64,000 nt of DNA from Nocardia sp. NRRL S-836 (GCF_001279525.1 NZ_LGDY01000126.1:1-64000); one strand, 5' to 3'. Counted from the stretch's first letter, positions 1 through 8,445 are shown. The notes: generated by a model not told the origin, from the letters alone. A program made the numbers and translations.

Positions 1-430
1 GCAGTGGGCTGGCGGGCAGTGGGCTGGCCGCACGGTGGCCTGGCCGCGCGGAGGGCTGGCCGCGCGGAGGGCTGGCCCGGCGAGGTGGCCTCGCGGCGCG
101 GTGGGCTGGCGGGGTTGGAGATCGGGGAGACGACGTGGCCCGCAAGCGGTCGGATTCGGTTGGCCGATGGACGCTGGGTGAGGCTTGTTGATTGACGCGC
201 CAGATGAAAACCACCGGCGGGCGCGGCTTTGCAACGGGCGTGCCCACGGACGCGGAGGACGAGGCTTGCCAGCGCGTGGGCGGAGCTTGCCCGTGCGCTC
301 CGGGTGGGACTGAGCGGTGGGCGCCGGCTTGGTGTGGGCGGTGGGCGCGCCGGGTGAGAGTGCTAGGCCGAAAGGGTGGTGAGACGATCCTTCTTGCCAG
401 GGCGTGCGTTCGCTGAGCAAAGATGCGCCG
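1..430. other. gene-free repetitive stretch at window start
   Basis: No coding region can be supported here. The first 120 bases are built from short GC-rich units, including a perfect tandem duplication of TGGCCGCGCGGAGGGC at 41-56 and 57-72 and several looser GGGCTGGC copies. Open frames exist on both strands, but their translations are low-complexity Arg/Gly/Ala and resemble no family. Position 404 offers a GTG in frame with the downstream regulator; the ATG at 431 fits that family better. Confidence 0.5.
41..72. repeat. perfect 16-bp tandem duplication
   Basis: The unit TGGCCGCGCGGAGGGC occurs twice without a gap. Degenerate copies of its GGGCTGGC portion lie on both sides, at about 1-35 and 72-120. 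This looks like replication-slippage repeat DNA in an intergenic region; no function is visible. Confidence 0.7.
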
Positions 431-2623
431 ATGACCGTGCGGGGTGATCTGCCTGCCCAATCCACGACGTTCATCGGCCGGCCCGCGGTGCTGGCCGAAA
501 CCAGGGCGCTGCTCGGCCGGTCGCGCCTGGTGACGCTGGCCGGTGCCGGTGGGGTGGGCAAGACGCGGGTCGCGGTCGAGACGTGCCGTGCGGCGGTACG
601 GGAGAGCGCTTTCCAACACGATGTCCGGGTGGTGCCGCTGGCGGGGATCGAGGACCCGGCGTTGCTGGCGAGGACGGTCGCGGCGGGACTGCGGGTAGTG
701 GACAACGCGCCGGAGCCGGGGGTGAACCGGCTGGTGGAGTCGTTGTACGACAAGCACCTGCTGCTCGTGCTGGACGGCTGCGAGCACCTGCTCGACGCCG
801 TCCGGGACCTGGTGCACCGCCTGTTGCGGGACTGCAAGGGGCTCACGGTCCTCACGACCTCGCGGGAGCCGTTGAACGTCTACGGCGAACACGTGGTGCA
901 GGTGCCGCCGCTCGCGGTGGGCGAGGCGGTGCGGCTGTTCCTCGACCGGGCGGAGGCGGCCGGGGCGGCGCTCAGCGACGTGGACCTGCCCGAGGTCGCG
1001 GCGTTGTGCGAGGCGGTGGGCGGGGTGCCGCTGGCGGTCGAGCTGGTGGCGGCGCGGGTGGCGGAGCTGCCGTTGCGGGACGTGCTGGAGCAGTGGGGCG
1101 GGGCGGACCAGGCGGCTGTGTTCGAGTGGTCGGCGCGGCACTGTTCGGAGGAGGAACGGGCGCTGTGGGCGGCGTTGACGGTGTTCCCGGCGGACTTCGA
1201 CCGGGCGGCGGCCGAAGCGGTGGGCGGCGGCGAGGTGCGGGCGTTGGTGCGCAGGGCGCTCGTGGTGGCGGCGACGAGCCCGGTGACGGGACAGCCGCGG
1301 TACCGGCTGCCGAACGCCGTGGCGCGGTTCGGGTCGAGCTTGGTGCGGGACAACGACTCCGTGCGGCGCAGGCACGTGCGGCACTACAGCGAGTTCCTGG
1401 CGGAGGCGGCGAGGTCGTGGTTCTCGCGGGACGACTCGCTGTGGATGGCGCGCCTGCACGAGGAGTGGCCGAACGTCAGGGCCGCGATCGGGTACGCGCT
1501 GCGGACACCGGACCTGGCGGCGACCGGCGCGGCGATGACAATCGATGTCGAACGGACCCGGTTCCCGGCGTTCGCGGGTCTGCTCGGTCAGGTGCGGGAC
1601 CTGCTGGCCGTCGCGTGCGAGGCCGTCACCGAGCCGTCGTTGCGGACGTCGCTGCTGGCGCACCGGGCGTGGATCGCCCAGGTGCAGGGCGATGTGGCGA
1701 CGGCGGTCCCGCTGGTCGGCGAGGCACGTGAGGTGGCGCGGCAGGCCGGGTCCGGCGCGGACCTGATGTGGGTCGAGGCGACGCACCTCTTCCTGGCGGA
1801 GGGCTCGGCGGACTGCCTGCCGTTGTACGGGCGGCTCGTCGAGCTGCGCCAGGAGCACTCGACGCCGGGTGACACGTACGTCGCCGAGCTGTTCCTCGCG
1901 ATGGCGTCGTGCTTCCTGCTCGACGCCGAGGCCGCGGACAAGGCCACCACGGCGCTGGCCGCGCAGGCCGAGGACAACGGCGTGGCCTGGTCGAGCGCGT
2001 GGGGCCGGTGGCACCGCGGCCTCTACGAGCTGCTGCACGGCGACCCGGCGCAGGCGCACCAGCGGGCCGTGGAGGCGCTGCGCGTCCAGCTGACCCTCGG
2101 CGACGCCTGGGGTCCCGCCTTCAGCCTGTGGCTGCTCGCCTGCGCGTGCGCCGAGCTGGGCGCGCACGACCGGGCGGCCCGGCTGCTGGGCGCGCTGCGG
2201 TCGCAGGAACGCGGCGCGCGGATCTCGTTCGCCGGCCTGGCGCCGTTCCGCACGCTGCTGGAACGGGCGGACCGCAGCGTCCGGCGGGCGCTGGGCGACG
2301 ACTACCCGGTGATCGCGACGCTGGGTGCGGACCTGCGCCACGAGCAGGCGATGGAGTTCGCGCTGGAGCCGGTGCCCGACTCCGAGCGACGGCCGCCCAG
2401 GCCGACCCTGCCGGGCGGGCTGACCAGGCAGGAGTTCACGATCGCCGGCCTGGTGGCCGACGGCTTCAGCTCGAAGCAGATCGCCACGCGGCTGTTCATC
2501 TCGCCGCGGACCGCGGACCGGCAGGTGGTCAACATCCGCACGAAGCTCGGCCTGCCGAACCGGGTGGCGCTCGCGGCCTGGCACCGCTCGGCGACGAACG
2601 ACGAGAGCGCGGGCCGCTGGTAG
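431..2623 (+). CDS. LuxR-type regulator with N-terminal NTPase domain (LAL/AfsR-like)
   Basis: Likely an ATP-dependent transcription regulator of about 730 aa. The N-terminus (DLPAQSTTFIGR, then GAGGVGKT at residues 38-45) is the usual opening of AfsR/LAL-type NB-ARC ATPases, with a Walker B stretch LLLVLDGCEHL near residue 115. A long helical middle resembles TPR-like sensor regions, and the C-terminus carries a LuxR helix-turn-helix (LTRQEFTIAGLVADG, SSKQIATRLFISPRTADRQV). The ATG at 431 is preferred over an upstream GTG at 404 because family members start just before this LPAxxTxFIGR motif; there is no strong Shine-Dalgarno for either. The gene stands alone, so its targets cannot be read from context. 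Confidence 0.88.
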   Translation: MTVRGDLPAQSTTFIGRPAVLAETRALLGRSRLVTLAGAGGVGKTRVAVETCRAAVRESAFQHDVRVVPLAGIEDPALLARTVAAGLRVVDNAPEPGVNRLVESLYDKHLLLVLDGCEHLLDAVRDLVHRLLRDCKGLTVLTTSREPLNVYGEHVVQVPPLAVGEAVRLFLDRAEAAGAALSDVDLPEVAALCEAVGGVPLAVELVAARVAELPLRDVLEQWGGADQAAVFEWSARHCSEEERALWAALTVFPADFDRAAAEAVGGGEVRALVRRALVVAATSPVTGQPRYRLPNAVARFGSSLVRDNDSVRRRHVRHYSEFLAEAARSWFSRDDSLWMARLHEEWPNVRAAIGYALRTPDLAATGAAMTIDVERTRFPAFAGLLGQVRDLLAVACEAVTEPSLRTSLLAHRAWIAQVQGDVATAVPLVGEAREVARQAGSGADLMWVEATHLFLAEGSADCLPLYGRLVELRQEHSTPGDTYVAELFLAMASCFLLDAEAADKATTALAAQAEDNGVAWSSAWGRWHRGLYELLHGDPAQAHQRAVEALRVQLTLGDAWGPAFSLWLLACACAELGAHDRAARLLGALRSQERGARISFAGLAPFRTLLERADRSVRRALGDDYPVIATLGADLRHEQAMEFALEPVPDSERRPPRPTLPGGLTRQEFTIAGLVADGFSSKQIATRLFISPRTADRQVVNIRTKLGLPNRVALAAWHRSATNDESAGRW

Positions 2624-2745
2624 CCGTGCCGTCGACCCAGGTGTGGAGCTCGTCCAACGAGCTCAGCAAGCGCGCGTCCTGATCGCCCCCCACCTTTGTC
2701 ACCCATTCGTGTGATAGAGGTGGGGCTGGCGAGCGGGAGGCGTAC

Positions 2746-3348
2746 TTGGACGACCAGGAGTACCTGCAGCGCACGATGGCGTTGCTGAGCCCTAAGCGCG
2801 TGGTCACGCGGAACGAGGCGGTGGGCCGGGACTCGGTCGTTCCGGCGGCGGCCGGTGTCTACGCGTGGTACTTCGACGAGCTTCCACCCGGAGTGCCTGC
2901 GGAAGGGTGCCGCACCGGCGAGTTCGGCACCCTGCTCTACGTGGGCATCGCGCCCAGGGAAGCCCCGGCCGGCGGGCGGCCGAGTCGCGAGCACCTGCGG
3001 CGGCGGATCAGGTACCACTTCCGCGGCAACGCCGAGGGCTCCACGCTGCGGCTCACGCTGGGGTGTCACCTGGCCGATGTGCTGGGCATCGAGCTCCGCC
3101 GGGTGGGCAGCGGAACCAGGCTGACGTTCACGAAACGCGGCGAGGACCTGTTATCGGAATGGATGGCCGCGCACGCACGTGTGGCATACGTTCTCGACGA
3201 CACACCGGAACTGGTGGAACAGCGGATCATCCAGACGGAAACGTTGCCGCTCAACATCGCCCACAACAAGCACAACCCGTACTACCTACCGCTGAAGGCG
3301 TTGCGCGCGGAACACAGGCTGCGGGCGCGCGGACTGCCGGTGGTGTGA
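2746..3348 (+). CDS. GIY-YIG-like nuclease family protein
   Basis: A 200-aa protein. GVYAWYF at about residue 38 and LLYVGIAP at about residue 64 match the two beta strands that name the GIY-YIG fold, followed by an Arg-rich helix (REHLRRRIRYHF) as in the family. Some GIY-YIG proteins cut DNA, but the substrate of this stand-alone actinobacterial group is not known to me. The TTG start is chosen because GGGAGG at 2735-2740 lies 5 bases upstream. A rare TTA leucine codon sits at 3151-3153, so translation may depend on the TTA-reading (bldA-type) tRNA. There are no operon partners. Confidence 0.65.
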   Translation: MDDQEYLQRTMALLSPKRVVTRNEAVGRDSVVPAAAGVYAWYFDELPPGVPAEGCRTGEFGTLLYVGIAPREAPAGGRPSREHLRRRIRYHFRGNAEGSTLRLTLGCHLADVLGIELRRVGSGTRLTFTKRGEDLLSEWMAAHARVAYVLDDTPELVEQRIIQTETLPLNIAHNKHNPYYLPLKALRAEHRLRARGLPVV

Positions 3349-3387
3349 TTAACCGCTGTTTAACCGCCCTGCGCGAGCGTGGGGACC

Positions 3388-3837
3388 ATGACACGTTTCG
3401 CGAAGGTCCTCGCCACGGTGCTCGCGGCGGGCGCCGTCAGCGTGGTGGCTCCGACGGCCGCCCACGCGGCGGAGTACGGGTGTGCCGGCAACCTCATCGA
3501 CACCTACGCGGTGAAGAGTGAGACCGGCAACGTCACGCTGAGCACCATCCGGCTCTACTACAACGCCGACACGGGGCGGAACTGTGCGGTGAACCTCAAG
3601 GCGGCCGCCTACCAGGCGTCGCGGAGCCAGATCGACATCTCCATCTACACCAACGACTTCCGCGAGGACGACAACAACCGTCCGGGCATCAACAACGACT
3701 TCGACTCCGGCAACTTCTACGAGTACGCGGGTCCGGCGTCGGTGATCGGCAAGGGCAAGTGCATCTCGTTGCACGCGCGCACGTGGGCGGGTGGCAAGAG
3801 GGGGTCCCGCTCGGTCGGCGGCGTGCACTGCGGCTGA
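3388..3837 (+). CDS. small secreted protein, spore-associated-protein-A-like
   Basis: About 149 aa with a Sec signal peptide: positively charged start (MTRFAKV), hydrophobic stretch, and an AHA|AEYG-like cleavage site near residue 28. The mature part is about 120 aa with conserved-looking YGCAGNLIDTY, STIRLYYNADTGRNCAVN and GKCISLHART segments and several cysteines. This resembles the small secreted proteins annotated as spore-associated protein A in streptomycetes, judged from memory of the pattern. The ATG at 3388 is used; a GTG 9 bases upstream is possible. Confidence 0.65.
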   Translation: MTRFAKVLATVLAAGAVSVVAPTAAHAAEYGCAGNLIDTYAVKSETGNVTLSTIRLYYNADTGRNCAVNLKAAAYQASRSQIDISIYTNDFREDDNNRPGINNDFDSGNFYEYAGPASVIGKGKCISLHARTWAGGKRGSRSVGGVHCG

Positions 3838-3850
3838 CGGGGGGTTCGGC

Positions 3851-4459
3851 TCACCGCGTCTCGGCGGCCAGTTTCAGGCCCAGTGCGATCAGCACGGACG
3901 CGGTGAGCCGGTCCAGCAGAAGGCGTTGGCGCAGCAGGAAAGCGCGGGCCCGGCCGGCCAGTGCGATCAGGACCGGGAACCACAGCAGGCCGATGCCGAG
4001 GTGGATGGCGACGAGCAGCACGCCCCACGACGGCGCGGACGCGGGCAGGAACTGCGGCAGCAGCGAGAGGTAGAAGACGCCGGGTTTGGGGTTGAGCAGG
4101 TTCGTCAGCAGGCCCACCCGCACGGCCGCGCGGATGGACGGGGCCGGCGCCGGTTCGTCCAGGGCGGCGGGTTTGCGCGCTGTCCACAACGCCTTGACAC
4201 CCAGGTGGACCAGGTAGGCGGCGCCGAGGACGCGGACCAGGTCGTAGGCGAGTTCGGACGCGGTCAGCAGTGCCGTCAGGCCGACCAGGCCCGCCGTGGC
4301 CCACACCAGGCAGCCCAGCGTGCTGCCGACCACGACGCCCATCGCCGCGCGCCGGCTGACGAGCAGGGCCGTGCGCAGCACCAGCAGCGTTTCCAGGCCC
4401 GGTGTGATGACGGTCAGCAGCGCGACGAGCGTGAAGCTCAGCAGGGCGGCGGTCGACAT
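3851..4459 (-). CDS. LysE/RhtB-family amino-acid exporter
   Basis: A 202-aa inner-membrane protein with about six hydrophobic segments. The N-terminal FTLVALLTVITPGLETLLVLRT is the LysE-family signature (the PG after the first helix), and GAAYLVHLGVKALW is the typical third-helix region. LysE/RhtB proteins export basic amino acids, homoserine, threonine or similar metabolites; the substrate here cannot be assigned. The gene converges on the secreted-protein gene, whose stop lies 13 bases away. Confidence 0.88.
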   Translation of the reverse strand: MSTAALLSFTLVALLTVITPGLETLLVLRTALLVSRRAAMGVVVGSTLGCLVWATAGLVGLTALLTASELAYDLVRVLGAAYLVHLGVKALWTARKPAALDEPAPAPSIRAAVRVGLLTNLLNPKPGVFYLSLLPQFLPASAPSWGVLLVAIHLGIGLLWFPVLIALAGRARAFLLRQRLLLDRLTASVLIALGLKLAAETR

Positions 4460-4546
4460 GAGCCCATCAGAACACGGGAACCAAGCGCCGCCCGAAGTGT
4501 TAACACGGTGGTCACGAGTGGACGGTTCCGCGCACGGGTGCCCTCG

Positions 4547-5134
4547 TCACCGGTACCAGGCGCGCACGCCGACGCGGCCGGTGTTGCCCAGGTCGATGTT
4601 GATGTCGCGTGCCGGGGACACCGGGACCAGCGACTGCCAGGCGCCGCCGGGTGCGGCCGCGATGTCGACGTGGCTGCCGACCTGCGGCGGGCCGGTCGTG
4701 GTGTGGGTGTTGCGCCACAGGAACGCCGACCGCGCGCGCTCCCCCGGCCGCACGGTGATCGGCTGTGGCGGGTCGTCGAAGCCGCCGACCTGCGCGATGC
4801 CGCCGGAGCCGGGCAGGACCGACACGTCCAGCGGCTGCCAGCGCTCGTCGAGCAGGCGCACCTGCGGATGACCGTTGAGCTGCACCGGTTCCGTGCCGCA
4901 GTTGACCACCTCGACCGACATCACGCGCAGGCCGGAGGCCGCGTCACCGCCTTCCGTGGTGAAGCGCAGGCCGTCCGCGCAGGCCGGTTCCGGTTGCGTC
5001 GGCGCGGACCGCGCCACCGGTGGTGGCAGGACCGGGTCCTGCCGGATCGCCGCGTGCCTTCCGCACGACGTCAGGGTGGCGAGCAACGCCACCACCACGA
5101 GAAGTCCGCCCCCAGGTCTCATGCGCGCGATCAT
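4547..5134 (-). CDS. putative lipoprotein, DUF4232-like
   Basis: About 195 aa. It opens with Arg residues, a hydrophobic stretch (GGLLVVVALLATLTSCG) and a lipobox Cys (LTSC), so it is probably a lipid-anchored extracytoplasmic protein. The rest is a beta-rich domain with two further Cys (PACADGLRF; VVNCGTEPVQL) and HPQVRLLDE, a pattern like DUF4232 proteins. The start could be the ATG at 5134 or 5122. The function is unknown. Confidence 0.65.
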   Translation of the reverse strand: MIARMRPGGGLLVVVALLATLTSCGRHAAIRQDPVLPPPVARSAPTQPEPACADGLRFTTEGGDAASGLRVMSVEVVNCGTEPVQLNGHPQVRLLDERWQPLDVSVLPGSGGIAQVGGFDDPPQPITVRPGERARSAFLWRNTHTTTGPPQVGSHVDIAAAPGGAWQSLVPVSPARDINIDLGNTGRVGVRAWYR

Positions 5135-5219
5135 GCCCGTTGCCCGTTCCCGATGTCATTGATTTGGCACCAGCCAACCGTGCGCTCCGGCGATACCCTC
5201 GATCGCGGGGAGGGAAACG

Positions 5220-5915
5220 ATGAACGCGGCGCATCCCGGGTTCGTCCGGTGGATCAACGAGGAGTGGGGCGGTGACGAGCTCTTCGCGGCCGCCATGTGC
5301 CTGGACGAGCTGGCCGAGGCGTGCGGCGGGCCGTACGGCGAGTGGGGCACGCTGTCCGAACAGGACCAGTCGCTGCTGTTGCGGCACTTCAGTTCGCTGC
5401 ACCCCGGCAAGATCTCGCTGCGCGCGGTGGCGTTCGAGTACCGGGAGTGCGTCGGCGACGGCAACCTGCGCGAGCTCGCCCGGCGGTTGCGCGACGACCC
5501 GTCCGTGCCCGCGCACGACTTCGCCCCGGTCTGGTGGCGGCGCAGGCGGGAGAACCGGGTCAGCACCCACCGCTGCACCTACACCGTCGAGCTCCGGCTG
5601 GACGACTACGACCGGCTGATCGCCCTGGTGGGCACGCTGGCCGGCACCCTGCGGGCCGAGGCGGACCGCGAGCACGTGCTGGACCTGAAGATGATCCACC
5701 GCGAGCTGGAACGGGGGCGCCACCGCGCCGTTCCCGCGATGACAGGGCAGAACCGGTGGGAGTTCTTCGTGATCCTCACCGCCGAGCACATGGACCTCCT
5801 GCGCGCACAGGGCGAGGAGTACCGCCGGTCGGGCACGGCACCCGGCGACTTCCGCGCCTACTGGCGGGACGTGGACAAGGCGTTGCGCTCGGCGCGGTCC
5901 ATCCCGTTCTCCTGA
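5220..5915 (+). CDS. hypothetical protein
   Basis: A 231-aa soluble protein with no signal peptide or membrane segment, and no family I recognise. It is acidic and basic in patches, rich in Trp/Arg (PVWWRRRRENR), with two similar halves each containing a beta-type segment followed by a charged helix. Third-position GC preference and an ATG start with upstream GGGAGGGAA support that it is real. The gene precedes a membrane protein/MerR pair by 44 bases. Confidence 0.6.
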   Translation: MNAAHPGFVRWINEEWGGDELFAAAMCLDELAEACGGPYGEWGTLSEQDQSLLLRHFSSLHPGKISLRAVAFEYRECVGDGNLRELARRLRDDPSVPAHDFAPVWWRRRRENRVSTHRCTYTVELRLDDYDRLIALVGTLAGTLRAEADREHVLDLKMIHRELERGRHRAVPAMTGQNRWEFFVILTAEHMDLLRAQGEEYRRSGTAPGDFRAYWRDVDKALRSARSIPFS

Positions 5916-5959
5916 CCGGACTTGACTCGGCACCGTGGTGCAGGGTTCAGGGTGGCCGG

Positions 5960-6382
5960 GTGATCGAGACCACGAACCGCACCGCGGTGGCCGGGTGGGG
6001 CCGGGCGGGCGCGTTGTACGACCTGGTGGCGAGTGCCGCCTTCCTCACCCCGTGGACCGCGACGGCGGCACTGGACCTGTTCGGCGTGGCAGACGGCACG
6101 CTCGGGCTGCCCGGTGACCCACCGCCCGCACCGACCACCATGACGTTGTTGTTCGCCACGCTGTTCGGCACGGTCGTGGTGATGTGGTCGGTCGTCCGGT
6201 GGCTGCGGCCCGAACCGGCGCTGATCGCCGCGGACACCGTGGGCAGGGCGGTGTTCTGCTGCTGGTTCACGTGGGCGCTGTGGCAGGGTGAGACGACGGT
6301 GCTGGTGCTGTTCCTGGCGCTGGAGCTGTTCTGGGGCGCGGCACAGCTGCGCGCGCTGCTCGCCGACCGCAGGGCCGGGTAG
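5960..6382 (+). CDS. small integral membrane protein
   Basis: A 140-aa protein with about four hydrophobic helices (ALYDLVASAAFLTPW, TMTLLFATLFGTVVVMW, AVFCCWFTWALW, VLVLFLALELFWGA), which suggests a small DoxX/hypothetical-type membrane protein. The GTG at 5960 is the first in-frame start after the preceding gene and begins just before the first helix. The MerR regulator begins 6 bases after the stop, so the two are probably co-transcribed and the regulator may control this gene. The substrate or role is unknown. Confidence 0.6.
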   Translation: MIETTNRTAVAGWGRAGALYDLVASAAFLTPWTATAALDLFGVADGTLGLPGDPPPAPTTMTLLFATLFGTVVVMWSVVRWLRPEPALIAADTVGRAVFCCWFTWALWQGETTVLVLFLALELFWGAAQLRALLADRRAG

Positions 6383-6388
6383 GTTCCG

Positions 6389-6763
6389 GTGGTGCGCATC
6401 TCCGAACTGGCCAGGTCCGCCGGCGTGGGCATCAGCACGGTGCGGTTCTACGAACGGCGCGGGCTCGTCGTCCCGTCGGCGCGCACCAGCGGCGGCTACC
6501 GCGAGTACGAGCCGGAGGCGGTGAAGCGGCTGAAGTTCATCCGCCGCGCGCAGCTGCTGGGGTTCACGCTCACCGAGATCGACCAGATCCTCGCGCTGTC
6601 CGCCGGTCCGATCGACGTGGCCGGGCTGGACGGGGTGATCGAGGAGAAGGTCGGCGAGATCGAGGAGCGCATGCGCGACCTCGACCGGGTGCGGCTCGCG
6701 TTGCTCGACGTCGCCGCGAACGGGCCGCGGGAGACGTGCCCGGTGGTCGCGGCGTTGAGCTGA
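6389..6763 (+). CDS. MerR-family transcriptional regulator
   Basis: A 124-aa regulator. The N-terminal winged helix is canonical for MerR proteins (MVRISELARSAGVGISTVRFYERRGL, shown here in part), followed by GGYREY and a dimerisation helix rich in Glu/Arg. The C-terminus ends in CPVVAAL, a placement like the metal- or thiol-sensing cysteines of the MerR group, but only one Cys is present, so metal sensing is uncertain. Tandem GTG codons at 6389 and 6392 are both possible starts. It lies directly after the small membrane protein. Confidence 0.85.
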   Translation: MVRISELARSAGVGISTVRFYERRGLVVPSARTSGGYREYEPEAVKRLKFIRRAQLLGFTLTEIDQILALSAGPIDVAGLDGVIEEKVGEIEERMRDLDRVRLALLDVAANGPRETCPVVAALS

Positions 6764-6776
6764 CGCGCCGGGCCCT

Positions 6777-6793
6777 TTCTGCCGACAGCAGAA
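6777..6793. promoter_or_regulatory. PopR-box-like palindrome upstream of the XRE regulator
   Basis: TTCTGCCGACAGCAGAA is a near-perfect inverted repeat (TTCTGC, 5-base spacer, GCAGAA) 40 bases before the XRE regulator's ATG. It matches, with one base off, the TCTGCC-N3-GGCAGA type operator I recall for Streptomyces PopR. It suggests autoregulation or regulation within the popR/clpP group. Confidence 0.6.
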
Positions 6794-6833
6794 TGCCCGT
6801 TGGAGCACGTCCGGGTGCTGTCACGATGACCGC

Positions 6834-7196
6834 ATGGCGGACATCTTCGACTTCAAGGGCAAGCGCGAGCCGCAGCCGCTGTGGCGGGAGGCGCTCGGCC
6901 GGAAGCTGCGCGAGATCAGGGAGCGCCAGGGTGCCCGCCTGGTCGACGTCGCCGAACGGGCGGGCATCTCGACGCAGTACCTGTCCGAGATCGAACGTGG
7001 CCGCAAGGAACCGTCGAGCGAGATGATCGCCGCGGTCACCGGCGCGCTGGGCGTGGACCTGGCCGACCTGCTCGTCGGCATCGCGGGCCAGGTCCGGCAC
7101 TTCCAGACCGCCAGGACGGTCAACCGCCCCGGCGGCCCGGTGCTGACCAGGCGGCCGGTCAGCCGTCCGGACGGCCCGGTGCTGATGGCCGCCTAA
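6834..7196 (+). CDS. popR: XRE-family regulator, PopR-like
   Basis: A 120-aa protein with one helix-turn-helix of the Cro/XRE type at about residues 20-75 ([33 protein letters not shown]). In Streptomyces, PopR is an XRE-type activator adjacent to the clpP3-clpP4 operon and is itself degraded by ClpP1P2 through two C-terminal alanines. This protein sits tail-to-tail with two clpP genes and ends in MAA, as that model predicts. Its stop overlaps the end of the convergent clpP gene by 4 bases. Position, C-terminus and operator together support the assignment; direct homology was not computed. Confidence 0.75.
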   Translation: MADIFDFKGKREPQPLWREALGRKLREIRERQGARLVDVAERAGISTQYLSEIERGRKEPSSEMIAAVTGALGVDLADLLVGIAGQVRHFQTARTVNRPGGPVLTRRPVSRPDGPVLMAA

Positions 7197-7780
7197 CGCT
7201 GCTCCAGCACCCGGTCGGCGAGCCCGTACGCCACGGCACCCTCCGCGTCGAACACCCGGTCGCGGTCGGTGTCGTGGCGCAGCTGGGCCACGTCACGCCC
7301 GGTGTGCCTGGACAGCACCGCCTCCAGCTGGGACCGCACCCGGACGACCTCGTCCGCCGCGAGGATCAGGTCCGGGATCGTGCCGCGGCCCTGCGCCGCC
7401 GGCTGGTGCAGCACGACCCTGGCGTGCGGCAGCAGCGAACGCCGCCCCTCCGCTCCCGCCGCCAGCAGCACCGCGCCCGCCGCGACCGCCTGGCCCACGC
7501 ACGTCGTGGCCACCGGCGCCTTGATGTAGCGCATGGTGTCGTACAGCGCGAGCATCGCCGACGGGTCGCCGCCCTCACAGTTGATGTAGAGGTTGATTTC
7601 CATGTCCGGGTTGTCGGACTCCAGGTGCAGCAACTGCGCGATCAGCGCGTTGGCCACGCCCGAGTCGATGCCGGTGCCGAGGTAGACGATCCGCGAGCTC
7701 AGCAGGTGCGAGTAGACGTCCATGATCCGCTCGCCGCGGGCGTCGCGGGTGATGACGTTGGGGATCGTGTAGGTGCTCAT
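7193..7780 (-). CDS. clpP: ClpP-like peptidase subunit lacking the catalytic serine
   Basis: A 195-aa ClpP-fold protein ([48 protein letters not shown]). Aligned by eye with E. coli ClpP, His (residue 125) and Asp (174) of the triad are present. The nucleophile position in CMGQAASMGAFLL reads [13 protein letters not shown] here, so the serine is alanine (residue 100). The SPGG oxyanion segment is also changed (CEGG). It is probably a non-catalytic ring partner of the upstream active ClpP. The ATG overlaps the stop of that gene (ATGA), implying coupled, near-equal translation. Confidence 0.85.
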   Translation of the reverse strand: MSTYTIPNVITRDARGERIMDVYSHLLSSRIVYLGTGIDSGVANALIAQLLHLESDNPDMEINLYINCEGGDPSAMLALYDTMRYIKAPVATTCVGQAVAAGAVLLAAGAEGRRSLLPHARVVLHQPAAQGRGTIPDLILAADEVVRVRSQLEAVLSRHTGRDVAQLRHDTDRDRVFDAEGAVAYGLADRVLEQR

Positions 7781-8388
7781 GCGACGGCTCCCGCGTGCAG
7801 GCCGAGCTGGTGGGTGCGGACGGGGACGACCTGGCCGAGGTCGCTGACGACGTGGTCGATGAACCCGTACTCGCGGGCCTGGTCCGTGGTGAACCACCGG
7901 TCGTGCAGCGAGTCCGTGAAGATCCGGTCGAACGGCTGCCCGGTGTCCTCCGCGATCAGCCCGAGCACCGTGTCCCTGGTGTGGCGCAGGTCGTCGGCCT
8001 GCACCTCGACCTCCACCGCGGAACCGCCGATGCCCGCGGAACCCTGGTGCATCAGGATCCTGGCGTGCGGCAGGGCGAACCGCTTCCCCTTGGTACCGGC
8101 GGAGAGCAGGAACTGGCCCGCGCTGCACGCCAGGCCCAGCGCCAGGGTCGCCACGTCGCACGGCACCAGCCGCATCACGTCGCGGATCGCGAGCATCGCC
8201 GGCACCGAACCGCCGGGCGAGTGGATCCACAGCGCGATGTCCTGGCGCGGGTCCTCACTGGCCAGTGACAGCATCTGGGTCGCGAGCACCGTGCCGTTGT
8301 CGTCGTCGAGGGCGCCGTCGAGGATCAGCACCCGCTGGGCGAAGAACCGCTCCCGCAGGCCGGGACTGAACATCTTCTCGTTCGTCAT
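7777..8388 (-). CDS. clpP: ATP-dependent Clp protease proteolytic subunit
   Basis: A 203-aa ClpP paralogue, first gene of a two-gene operon. The triad is intact: Ser89 in [14 protein letters not shown], His114 in RILMHQ, Asp163 in SLHDRWF; the SPGG oxyanion motif is present. It would form barrel-shaped rings with ClpX or ClpC ATPases to degrade unfolded or tagged proteins. By gene order and PopR-like neighbour it corresponds to the Streptomyces clpP3/clpP4 set rather than the housekeeping clpP1P2. A degenerate PopR-box lies 43-57 bases upstream of the ATG. Confidence 0.9.
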   Translation of the reverse strand: MTNEKMFSPGLRERFFAQRVLILDGALDDDNGTVLATQMLSLASEDPRQDIALWIHSPGGSVPAMLAIRDVMRLVPCDVATLALGLACSAGQFLLSAGTKGKRFALPHARILMHQGSAGIGGSAVEVEVQADDLRHTRDTVLGLIAEDTGQPFDRIFTDSLHDRWFTTDQAREYGFIDHVVSDLGQVVPVRTHQLGLHAGAVA

Positions 8389-8430
8389 GGTCCCGACGAT
8401 GCCGGTGCCGCCGCCGGACGCGCTTCCGTT

Positions 8431-8445
8431 GCTGCTGTGGGCAGA
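8431..8445. promoter_or_regulatory. degenerate PopR-box-like site upstream of the clpP operon
   Basis: GCTGCTGTGGGCAGA has one perfect half (GGCAGA) and a 4-of-6 match in the other, with the 3-base spacing expected for a PopR operator. It is 43 bases upstream of the first clpP ATG. It is weaker than the copy at 6777-6793. Confidence 0.35.
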
